A stretch of 64,000 nucleotides of DNA from Amphiduros pacificus (Eukaryota; Annelida; Polychaeta; Phyllodocida; Hesionidae), in assembly GCA_949316495.1 (NCBI GenBank), contig OX439002.1:56110031-56174030 (forward strand), written 5' to 3'. The translations under genes were made by a program, and so were the position numbers. This document shows positions 23,501-34,600 of the stretch, piece by piece. Positions within the stretch are counted from its first letter, which is position 1. Each line of letters opens with the position of its first letter. Below the pieces are notes generated by a model, which had not been told where the DNA came from, did no database searches, and saw only the letters and a program-made list of their open reading frames with translations.

Positions 23501-26500
23501 GCTTTGTGTTCAGCTATGCTTCATGGTGATGAAATAGAACATCCTTGGTCCCATATATATATAACCTAAACAAGTCAGGTCTTTTTTTTGTTTTTGTTTT
23601 TCTCAAAAGGGAGATGTTTACAAATATTAAATATCAATTGAATATAATATTAGTACTTCAAATATCTTAGAATTTAAATTGTCACAATTGAGATAGTAGT
23701 GTGACTTGCTTTAGTGATGGTTAGAGCCATGTCTGACCTACCTCGTACCAAGCGCGGTACGTAGCCACAACACCCCACCTGTATTATGTATGAAGAGAGC
23801 CCACCTGGACGTCCCACGGTCTCCCCCGTCTCCGCTCCAGCCCTCCTCCCTCACTTGAAGTTGTCTTACCACTTATTAATATAGAAAAAAGCGTGCCCCA
23901 CTGAGGCCCATCCTCCCACCTGTGCCCTATTTTTTCCTTGTGTTTATGCTGAGCCCTCTCAGCTATTTCTTGTGATGCAAACTGTACATAGGCATCCCCC
24001 GTGGTTCGCCCCTGGTGATCGTGCATCAGTGTAATCCCATTGGGAATAATCTCCAACCCTGCGAGTAGCCCAACCCGAACAGAAAACACAATCAGCAACT
24101 GGTTTACATAACATCACAGCAAACCAACATCATCATCATCATCATCAATCAGCAATCAAATGAGTCATCATCTCTCCCAATCCTCAACTGTAAGTATGGA
24201 TCATATCTTCTACTAACACAAACCCTCCATACAATGGCTTATTCTGCTTGCTTGCTTTTTCAACATTCTTTGAAATAATTATTTCTGTCGCCTACAAAAA
24301 TTTTCTTTTTACATTAACTTTGTACCAAATCAATTACGATTCATTTTTCCCTCATCAGATTCAGCATCGTAAAATTTAGTGTCCTTTTTTCGAGGGGAAA
24401 GCTAGTACTAAGATATGAAATTATTGAGCTCCATACTTACAATCCCAGATTATAGATCTGTGTCTTTAATCATGTAGGATTATGTTAAAATGCCTGGATT
24501 GACAGCTACTTGCTGCATTATCTTAGGGGTAGAAGTCAACATTTTTTCCTTGTTAGAGAAAAACGCTTCACTTTTCATTACATAAACTAACCATTCCTGT
24601 AATCCCAAATGAGGATAACAGGGCTCAAAATTAACGGACATTGTTAATATTTATGGAGAATTTAAAAGTGCTCACCCTCCTCACCATCTGCAAGTAGGAG
24701 AACTTCACATAACTGATCAAAGACAACAAAATTTGATGTTGACAAAAAGTGAGCATCCAATTCACTTTGTCTGGTAGACTTTTTAAAAAAACCAAAAAAA
24801 AAACAAAACAATAGAATTTTGCCCGTTCTCATTTCAAACAGCACATTTTTGCCAGAAAATGCTGTTTGATCCTGGATCTCAGGCAAGTGGAGAGGTTTAA
24901 AATGCTTATATGTTCCTCCGATCTTTGAAGTACATGCTAATTTTGAGCCCTGGATTACTGCGAATGAATGTTTAACTCTTATAGAGCTAGATGTTTTAGT
25001 TGACATTTCTCTGAATGATAAGCTCTTGAGATTTCATTTCCCATAGAATAGTATGAATTATATGATATGACAAATGGAATGACATAAATATTGCATGTTG
25101 ACAAAGCATACCTGTGAAAAAATGTGCTATCTCCTCTTTTGAGCATCCAAATGGCAAGCCCCTCAACCGGATTACAGCATCATTGTTGCCATTTTGATTA
25201 GGTCCACTGCGTTTTACTACCCAATCCATCTCACTCTTCTTTGACCTAAACACTACAAATAAAAATACATTTTCCTTTTAAGTCATCATCATATTTTCTC
25301 TGTTTGTGGCAGGATAGTAATTCAGGCCTCAACAATAAGACTTGTACAATGGCTCTTAGCCATTTTAGGGGCCTCCAGGCCAATATTTATCAGATTTTAC
25401 TTATGTCTTGCATAGGCTTGACCAGGATATACACGAGTTGTCTTATATACGAGTAAATACGGTACTTGACCAGGATATACAAGAGTTGTCTTATATACAG
25501 GTAAATACGGTACTTGACCAGGATATAACGTACCTTCTATATATCTTTTGCCCATGTGCTGTTTGTCTTTTTGCAGTGCCTTTTCCAAATCCTCTTCAGA
25601 TGCCAGCTCAATATATGCCTCACCACTTGGACGTCCATCTCGTACAAATGTAAAGTGTACACCTTGTGCTCCATCAACAATGTCACAATCTGAACCAATC
25701 AAAATTAGGAAAAAGTTCAATTTAATAATGCATTGGCCGTCATATAAAAATAAATTTTGTTTGTTTGTTTGGGGTTTTACATCACTTTCAACATTATTTC
25801 AGTCATTTCGTGATGAGACCTACTTGTAGCAGATCATATAAAAATAAATGAATGGTAAGTTTTTCATGTCATAAAATAATGAAATGCTAGGGTTTAACAC
25901 TGCATTAAAGTAATTTCCAATAAAACAAAACAAACCTCAAATGCTTTAAAGATAAATGTCACATTGTATAGAAATAAAATCAATATTTGCTTATATCCAT
26001 GTTACCAGGCAAAGTAAAAAGTTATCAACATCTCTAAAAATGGATTTCATCGATACGATACGATACATATCGATGATTTATCAATATTCGATACATATAG
26101 ATATTACTGAACCGAAATAGAAGAATAATTGACTGTCTTTATTGGTCCGGGTACAAGCTCCCCAAACGGCGATATATTTAATATCTTCGGCTTAAAATAC
26201 GCACAGAAATATTCTACGACGTGTCAACAGTAGTCCGCCTCCTATTAATAAGTGTATATATTGCTCAAATCGGAGAATATATGAATTTAACAATGCTTAA
26301 ATATGCATACGCAACACGAGTTCGTCATTTCGAAAACCGGAAGTGACGGGGAGAAGCTCTTATTTTTGGCGCAAAAATGATTGGAGTGCTGTCACAACGT
26401 AGTATTCATTCCCATTGAAATATTGATATATTGCGCAATGATGGATCCCTCAGTCGTCGTATTTACATTTGAAAGATTAAAAAACTTACGATGCGTAAAA

Positions 26501-26836
26501 TATCGAGTCAAAAATCTGTGTTATTATGATGATATGAGGGCCCAATTCGATACAACTAATATATCGAAGCACCAGTATGACAATACCGGTTATCGTATCG
26601 ATGTCTGTATACCGGTATATCGATAATATCGCGTACCGGTGTGATGCCCTATATAAAAGAGGTCAGAAAATATGAACAAAGATGACTAAATGCAAAATCC
26701 AAGCTCATTATGGGCGAAATTCCTATTTTTTAAAAATTCAATTTCACTAACCTGATAGAAAATTTGAAACTTCGTCCTGGCTTGCTGACCATGGCAGACC
26801 CCGCACTCGAACAACACATCCTTCTTCCTCTGCCAT
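20516..26836 (-). CDS. HNRNPH1: hnRNP H/F family splicing regulator with three quasi-RRMs
   Basis: This nuclear RNA-binding protein recognises G-rich RNA and controls splicing. Exons in transcript order are 26836-26752, 25689-25534, 25252-25112, 24058-23920, 22647-22528, 22420-22311, 22213-21921, 21790-21655, 21361-21140 and 20652-20516. They sum to 1539 bases, 512 residues plus stop. qRRM1 begins [21 protein letters not shown], qRRM2 has [20 protein letters not shown], and qRRM3 has [18 protein letters not shown], ending [11 protein letters not shown]. These RGLP motifs and the GHRYIEIF-type endings are diagnostic of the H/F family. A Gly/Met/Arg-rich linker with repeated MGG lies between qRRM2 and qRRM3, and a Gly/Asn tail ends NPNYTAF. 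At 512 residues it is longer than human HNRNPH1 (449), mostly through the glycine-rich parts. The acceptor just before the ATG implies an untranslated 5' exon. The one-to-one vertebrate orthologue cannot be told, so the symbol is for the family. Confidence 0.93.
24619..24952. mobile_element. MITE with 15-bp terminal inverted repeats, hAT-like ends
   Basis: CAGGGCTCAAAATTA at 24619 is matched by its exact reverse complement ending at 24952, giving a 334-base non-coding element in an hnRNP H intron. CAGGG-type ends resemble hAT-derived MITEs. The flanking 8 bases (GAGGATAA and GATTACTG) are not a clear duplication, so the superfamily is uncertain. Confidence 0.6.
25413..25526. repeat. 48-bp repeat carrying a MITE terminus, 2.3 copies, next to a splice donor
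   Basis: The unit contains CTTGACCAGGATATAC followed by GTCTTATATACGAGTAAATACGGT-like sequence, the terminus of the MITE family seen at 33774, 35981 and 58231. Two full units and a partial third run up to within 8 bases of the end of hnRNP H coding exon 2 (25534), so the intron begins almost directly in the repeat. Confidence 0.75.
26045..26650. mobile_element. Probable MITE insertion in the first coding intron of the hnRNP H gene
   Basis: The ends carry related inverted motifs rich in ATCGATA (CATCGATACGATACGATA on the left, TTATCGTATCGATG and TATATCGATAATATCG on the right). The interior shares stretches with the MOB1 fold-back element: GAAATATTCTAC with its neighbours recurs at 35350-35380, and CAGTAGTCCG at 35195-35205. 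It has no coding capacity. Exact boundaries are uncertain. Confidence 0.5.
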
Positions 26837-28202
26837 TGTGAATCTGAAATTAAAAGAATTATGTAAAATCCATTAGATTTACCACATGTCCTTTGCAGAT
26901 AGTGCATTGTTTGTATGTAATATAGCCAAACATATATGATGTTGCAGCACATTAAAGGTATCTTAAAAGCATTAATCCTACAATTTAGTGTATTGAATGC
27001 TTACACACATATGAACATGTATTTTGGTTGATTTTAGAGAGATAGCTTGTATCACAGTTTTGTGGCCACATATCATTTAAGCATACCCCAAACCTGTGTA
27101 AAATTGTCTGTGGCCTTTGTGATTTCATAAATGCTTTAACCCATAATGGAATTTTGTTAATTGGCTGGACTAGTTATTTTTTCTGGACTAGTGTTAAAGG
27201 AATAAAATTTATAACCATGGTTATTCAACATTTTCACTGTTCTTACTGAAGTACTCCACGACCTAAAAACTTTCCCTAACTTCTCTAAAATGTACAAAAT
27301 TCAAATACAAGATAGCTGAGAAAAATCACATGGAAATGACTAGTTATTTCGGGAGTAGATGCCATGACAACACTGTTGCATCTGCAATGCATTCTGGGGT
27401 ACCATCATTTAACCCCTAACTGATGCAGTGATGGGAAGGACGGCAACGTCCACCACTGGTAACAGAGGGGAGGGACATTGACGTCCCCATTGTTCTGACT
27501 TAATGACGTCATTTTGTAACATTCTGAAAGGCTGCTACTTGTTACAATGTAATCATGACATCAGAACTAGGCATTCAAGTTTGGCAGCCATTTTTAGTCT
27601 TCCAAAACGTGAACAATATGCATTTCTAAGCATTGTTAAACTTATATTTTATCCAATTTGTGAATAATTTACCCTTGTGGACAATTTACATTCATAAAAT
27701 ACCCAGTTATTTTGACCAGGTACCACTGCCAGTATAAAACAAATCTATTTATATTCTTTCACCAATGAGTTGACAGCCAGAATTTTCTGAATACTGATGA
27801 CTTGCGCTCGATTCTGTGCGCACATTTATAGCTTTGGTGAAATCAAACAAAAGGAACACGCGTGCCACAACCGGGTCTGCATTGTCCAGGATTTCACTAT
27901 TCTATGGTATCGAGACACTAGTCTGTATGTTTAACCCCAAGAAACTTGTTATTCCCGACAAAGACCCTGCTCTCAATGTGCGTATTCAGTTGATAACGGC
28001 GTGTCGTCGTCATATCGCGTCTTTCGTGCCGGAAAAACCCGGCACAATTTGCCGCGCTTAAAAGCGATGCTGTGAAAATTGGTAAATATCAAGTCGAATG
28101 CAAACCCCGTTATCAAAACCCTGTCTCGAAAGATCAGCAAACTTTAACAAAGCATGTTGCTATAAATATTGCACTGAAATATAGTCTATATGATATATTT
28201 AC
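26837..28202 (-). other. 5' UTR intron of the hnRNP H gene (inferred)
   Basis: The sequence just before the hnRNP H ATG is a splice acceptor (TTTCAG on the minus strand). The nearest good upstream donor is AAG|GTAAAT with GT at 28202-28201. The interval is AT-rich, except that from about 27790 it becomes CpG-rich. A plus-strand open frame at 27816-28061 lies in that patch but resembles no protein that I know. Confidence 0.45.
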
Positions 28203-28280
28203 CTTAATTTGTAGAACAACAAGGCGGTTCAATACACAAAATGGCGTTCTTTCTTGGTGCCTGCACAAGCGGAAATGACC
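28203..28280 (-). other. Candidate non-coding first exon of the hnRNP H gene
   Basis: On the minus strand this segment contains no ATG. It ends in AATTAAG followed by GTAAAT, a good donor, and lies next to the shared promoter. Its 5' boundary is a guess. Confidence 0.35.
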
Positions 28281-28621
28281 GAACCGACGCGCGATTTTTC
28301 GGAAAATTAATTGATATAATTCACTTTTCCAATTTCAAAGATTAAGTAAAAACATTATATCATTTGACCAAAATGGATATATCATCACATAAATGACGAT
28401 ATGAATCTTTTCTTTATTTTTATTTTTTTAAGTTGTCTTATTATTTCACTTCCGGGTCAAGTGTTCCAAAACAAGCGCAGCCATTGCTGAAGAATTGGGG
28501 ATAGACCGAAAGCTTGATTAGAATCCAGAGAAATCTTCATCATCGAGCGTCTCATGTCATTGACATAATTTACAGAATTTCTTCAGGGAACCAGCTTTGG
28601 AATTGTGATCATATTAAGAGG
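28281..28621. promoter_or_regulatory. hnRNP H / MOB1 divergent promoter region
   Basis: This short interval separates the inferred first exon of the hnRNP H gene (minus) from the MOB1 start codon (plus). The hnRNP H side has CpG clusters (CCGACGCGCG near 28283). An ETS/GABP-type site lies at 28447-28456. No TATA box is apparent in a useful position. The shared promoter is inferred from geometry. Confidence 0.45.
28447..28456 (+). promoter_or_regulatory. ETS/GABP-type site
   Basis: CACTTCCGGG matches the ACTTCCGG core used by ETS-family factors at many TATA-less housekeeping promoters. It is about 170 bases before the MOB1 start codon. Confidence 0.45.
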
Positions 28622-31600
28622 ATGAGCTTCCTATTGTAAGTAAAATTATCTAAAAACGAAGTGACATATCTGATACTTTTCACTTCCGTGTCCCAGAAGA
28701 AAAGTGTAAACACTATCAAACAAGAGAAAGTGGTTCTACACCTGCAACAAGGATGGCAAAAAATCAAATGGAACAGAACCGAAAGTAAAGCAGCAAATAC
28801 AAATATTTAAACGAACAAATCAAACAGTTGAAGAAACAACACAGAATTTAAACCAACAAAGCTTATCCTAAACAGAGCAAAACTTTGATTCAGAACTGTG
28901 CAGGTAGTAGGGTGGGTGAAATAATCTTTTTCAAAACATTTATTTTGTTATATTACCAATTGTTCTACTGAGACATATGGTCCAGGTAAAGCATTAACGT
29001 ATAGACAATTTGACTCCAAAATAAGCTTTATTTTGGCTGTCACTAGTGTCAGTGTCCGCCTTGCATATTCCCAACCTGGGAGGAGGGTACAGACGGCTTT
29101 TGCAATTTCATGCCTTGGGAGTGAAGGCGCTAATTTCAAACTGTGAAAACAATGTCACATCTGCAGTTTTGAGTAAAATCTTCTGGACACCTCATAGTGC
29201 AATCACAGGTTTCCATCTGGCTTTTTTGAAACACTGATGGTTGTTTTTGTCTCAAAAAAAGGAACTACAGGTGTTATTCTGTGATTAGTACGGTCATGGG
29301 GAATGTGTAGTCATTTCCTGTGGCTTGTAAATAATTTTTTTCTGTGGTCATTATTGTTCAAGCAATTGATGCCACTGTGGAGTTCATCGTGTGCATGCAA
29401 TAGGTGCCAGTGCACGCATATGAATACATCCCTATAACATGTAAACAATGATAAAGAAGTGCATGATGTAAACAAAGCAGAAAGTTTATCATGTTTACCA
29501 TCATTTTGTGAATTTATCACTTTGTAGTGCTTGGAAATGCTTTCCAATTGATAGAACAAGGACTTTTGAATAAATTAAGTTCAAGTTTGGCGTAAATCGG
29601 ACAATTAGGATAGAAATAAAAATTAAATGTTTTTTAAAAGACGATTACAATTACTGCATCAGATTTTTTGGATTGTTTCATTTTTTATTTTTTTTGTTTC
29701 AATTTTGTTTTCTTTATATTAGTTTTTGTTTGTTGCAATCTTTGTTTTGTTTGTTGTAGTTTTTGTTTTATTTGTTATTTTTTGCCCATCCGTGTTACAT
29801 GTCGAGCACCACTTTTTCTTGTTAAGGCTGTGTTTCCAAATGTGCAGTCTGTAATGCAGTGTGCAATGCAGTGCGTCATGCAGTGTTCACACGTATACGT
29901 CAGTTTTGTCATGTTTTCGTGGTCAAACTTCTAATTTGGTGCCAGATTTTCATTTGTTACCCTATGCAAAAGGCTATGTATCTATTTGCTTATGGACGTC
30001 ATTTTAGACAGCAATACGCATACCTGGAAACACATGCATTGTTCAGCGTTGTGTGCGTATAAAAATTGACATGCTGCATGACGGACTGCGCATATGGAAA
30101 CACAGCTTTAATGATTGGATCTTAGAGGGTTATTTATGCAACTCCGATTTTGATGGTGCAGTTCCAGTGTTGTTTTCAGTTTTCAATGGGGCTGTATGTC
30201 GACCCACAATCAGCCTATTACATATCTTCACATTTCACTGATGTGCAGAGTACATGTATAATCCTCGGAATGTATTCAGTCTATATTACCACCTGCAATC
30301 ATCAGAATTGTCAAAATCTGCATGTCTAAAAAATGTAGCAGTGTTGATTGACAGCCTCCAGCAAGGCAAGGTATGATCTGTTTGACAAGTTATCCTGTTT
30401 GACCCCAAATTAAATAAGTGTGAAAAGTCAAACAGGGGGAAATAATCACATAATAAATCAGTTCATCTTTACAGATTTCCCAATCCTTTTGCTTTTTTGT
30501 GAATAAACTGAATGAAAAGGAAAGCCTTGGTCCCATAGAAAGTTCTGCGCAATGATGTCATAGTTTACTGAAATATAGAAATAAACTCATAAAAATGACA
30601 TTTGTCGATTTTTAGTAACAGCTAATTTAATGTATTCAGTTAATTGACAGCAAAAGCTTGCAAGCTTTCACACCTGACCATGCAAGTGTCAAATGTGTAG
30701 TTCTCTCAGGCAGATTTGAGTGAGAAGTGTCAATGTGCAGTGTCACATTTGTATACAATTTGTAGAATAACACAAAGAGGTTATCACAACTGAGACAATT
30801 AAAGTAGATATCAAAATATAGAACCTGGCAAAATACAATTTAATAGTGATTATTACAAATTGACAATTATCATGAGCACATCTGTGATGAGACAAATACA
30901 AGCAGCACCTTTAAAAACACCATCTCTGATATCAGGTAGAGCAACAGCAAGCATGTCTCTAACAATGATATTAGATAGATTTGAAGGTTGTTTTGCTTGC
31001 ATTAGAAGAACCATGAAGATTTGCAGGTAATTTTTATTTATGTGTAAAATGTATTGACTTGAAAAAATGCCAATGTTTTTTCATGATGACTTGATATAAT
31101 TATCACGATTAAAATAACATGTTTATAATAACTGAACATTAAATTATCCTTATTGAACCATTCTGACACTGGCAGAGATCCTGATGTAACTATGGTGAAG
31201 TGCCGGATGCAGGCAAATATGATAAATAAACAGCATTTTGATGTCGCATTGTTTACCAGTCTGAGGCAAATACATTTCAGGATGCTTGACAGACTCAAAT
31301 CAAAGTGTACTAGCCTGAACCATTTTTCATGTTATTTTTTAAAATTAATTACATGTACGAACTATTTTAGATTTATGCACTATTCTACACTTTCAAAAAC
31401 GTTTTTACCAATGCTTAGAATTTCACGGTTAGCTACTAGACAGTCCTGCTAGCACCGGGGAAGGCGCACTAGCCTGACAGTGTTTCTACTATAGGCTAGT
31501 GCTAAAAGCCGAGATTGGTTTACAGCAACTTTGGGGATTTATGATTGTCAAGTAAAAAATAAAAATGAAATCTCCTAAGTAAATGCAAAAATGCATTTAT

Positions 31601-34600
31601 TTAATGGTGAAAAATTAGATTCATGTTTACCATCAAACATGTTTGACTTGTTTGACATGCAAAAACACAGCCATAATTTGTTGGATAAATTTTGTTAATT
31701 TATTGGACAATTTAAGAAGGATATAAAAAATACAATATATTTATCTGACCTGAAACTAAATGTTAACCTGTTTTTAACCAGTCTGTGTTTTTGTCCACTG
31801 GAAAGACATTATCATTTATTGTTTTTCAAATATAATATCTCAAATGAATCATGGTCTGAAAGAACTTTAAACAGCAAAATTTGAACTTATTGTAGTATGG
31901 TTGAAATCTTGATCACGATGTATACCATATTTAAATATATATATATATCTTTTTGTAATGTGGCAAATTAATGTCATGGATATCCTGTTTGTTTTGGCAT
32001 TGGAATCCTGCTTATGATATAGACATGATAGTAGTTTGATTAATATAGTGGGAATATGATTTTGTCTATCCTGTTCCAATTTTGTTAAAAGTGAAATAAT
32101 ACATTATCCTGATTAAGAAAAATTATTACTTCTGTTCTATCGTTATGTTTAAGTATACATGTGAGAGCCAAACTAATTATTTCATGTTCATTCAACATGT
32201 TCATATATATATATATATCTATATATATCACTGCCCCTCCCTTCATTATCCTAACTTGAGACCCAAATTTTACACAAATATTGAATATTGATTTATGTTG
32301 ATTTATGTCCATGAGAGGTCCATCATGAATTGCTTGGTTTCTATGGATATATAATGCACTCAGAGGTTTAATTTTGATGTTATCCCACTTTGTACACCAC
32401 TAGTCATCTTCACTAGTTGCAGGCAATTCCCTTCCTGATCTTTGACACGCAAGAGGTGGGAATATTTAACAAGGGATCATTTTCACCCGCAGGATTGCCA
32501 GACACATGTACTCATTTTATTTTCATGTATTATAAATGACCGGAAGGTGTGGGCAAGGACCATGTCAAATTCATCAGATTATATCTTGGCGTTTCATTAC
32601 TATTTTATATCAAATTCATTGTAACTCTGTATGTAAAATGTTTGTTTTCTTATTTGAGATGCCCGATGGGGGCTGCCATATTGGATCATCATATATAACA
32701 TCTTATCATTGTTCTCAAATTCACTTTGGTTAATAATTGATCAAGGCACAACGTTTGAATAGTTGCAAAATGAATTTGACACTTTGACAGTTTACGATGA
32801 TAACAATTGCCAATCTTAATTCAGCTATACATGATATATTTTATCCAATGTTCAACTGATTTTATATTTTCCAATGAAATCATTTAGCATTTATATCATG
32901 TGGGTCCAAATATGTTATAACATGAACTCAAATGTAAAATTATATATTTCAGAGAAAGAATTGAAGGCTTTTAGACATGATAATGATATTCTACAAGCCA
33001 AAACTTGTTTTTGATGAATTACCGTGGCAAGAGCCTCACTGAATATTTATAGACAATTTCTTCATATTTGTTATGGGAGCAACCTATGTAAAGCAGTACT
33101 CCGGTATCTTTGATATATCATTTCACTTTATTTTACACCATTTTATATTTTTGTGCTTCAGCGGAAGTCGAGGTAACAAAACTTTCAAACCAAAGAAGCA
33201 CATTCCGGAGGGGACCCATCAGTATGACTTGATGCGGCATGCGGCAGTGACACTGGGCAGTGGTAACCTGAGGCTGGCAGTAGCCCTTCCCGAGGGAGAA
33301 GATCTCAATGAGTGGATCGCAGTCAACAGTAAGTGTACATTACACAGTAATTAAGTCGGCACAAGCTTGTTATAAATGTACTTGCCCTGTTTTAACTTTG
33401 TGTTCATCTGCCGCTGCTACCTTAACACTTTAACTTTCACAGACGCATCCTTTACCATATTTGACCATATTTTGTGTCAAACCACTTCATTATAGTAAGT
33501 AATCCCCAAAAGTGAAAAGAAACTTGATTAACATGCTTCACATGTTTCATTTAAACTCTTTTCTTACATTTTGTGCTATTCGCAGGCTTTTTCAATTGCT
33601 TGAAAAATAGTTTTACACACATAGATTAAACTATTACTATATTTTCTAGTAAGTCAGCAAATTTTGAATAGTCATGAGGAAACATAAAACTTTTTTTTAC
33701 CCCAGAAGGAACATTTAACCCAGGGAGGTGAACCTAGTTTCAGTTGACCTGAATAGATCTGATCCATGCAATTACCGTATTTACTCGTGTATAAGACGAC
33801 TCGTGTATAAGACGACCCCCCAAAATTGAGGTTATTTTGCTTGAAAAAAAACAATTTCCGAATATAAGACGAGTTGGTTTTTCTTGAGATATCGGCTCTG
33901 CTACCATTCAAGCTTCAGCTGACGCATGGCGGTCATATTAAAAGTGAAATGTAAATATGCTTACAAAACAAGATCTTAACGGTCTTATACACGAGTATAT
34001 ACGGTAAAACGTGAATACGATGTTCATATTTTCGAAATAACGAATATCGGAGGTAGCAGATTGATTTTAATTGCGTTTTAAATGATAAATAAAGGTATTT
34101 ACCCAATATTATCACAAATTATGCTTTGCAGGTCGAGAATTTCTCCACGAAGTAAAACGTAATACGATGTACGTGACGTCCTTGATCTTAGTGTCTGGGT
34201 GCCCACGAGACAAAAGTAGAGCGGCCAACATGTCAAATTGAACTTTCATATCCGTAACAGATCGATTTTAATTGCGTTTTAAATGATAAATAAAAGTATA
34301 TACAAAACCATCCATCAATTTAACATGCATTACGCAATACTAGCGTGAAAGCAAATATCGGACAGGCGGACGACTGTCTACACGTGGTTGAATATTTCTT
34401 TGTGTATTAACACGTAAATACGATGTCCGTGACGTAGCGGATCGATTGGCCACGCTTTGAGTCGTGTCTTCCCTTTTTGATTGCGTTTTAAATGATATAT
34501 AAAGGTATTTACCCAATATTATCACAAATTGTTCGAGAACAGAACAAAACCATCAATCCATTTAAAACGCAATTAAAATCGATCCACGTGTGAAAGCATT

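Noticed and set aside
24662-25006. 114-codon minus-strand frame
   Set aside because: It runs through the CAGGG MITE and a poly-A/T tract in an hnRNP H intron, and has no family similarity.
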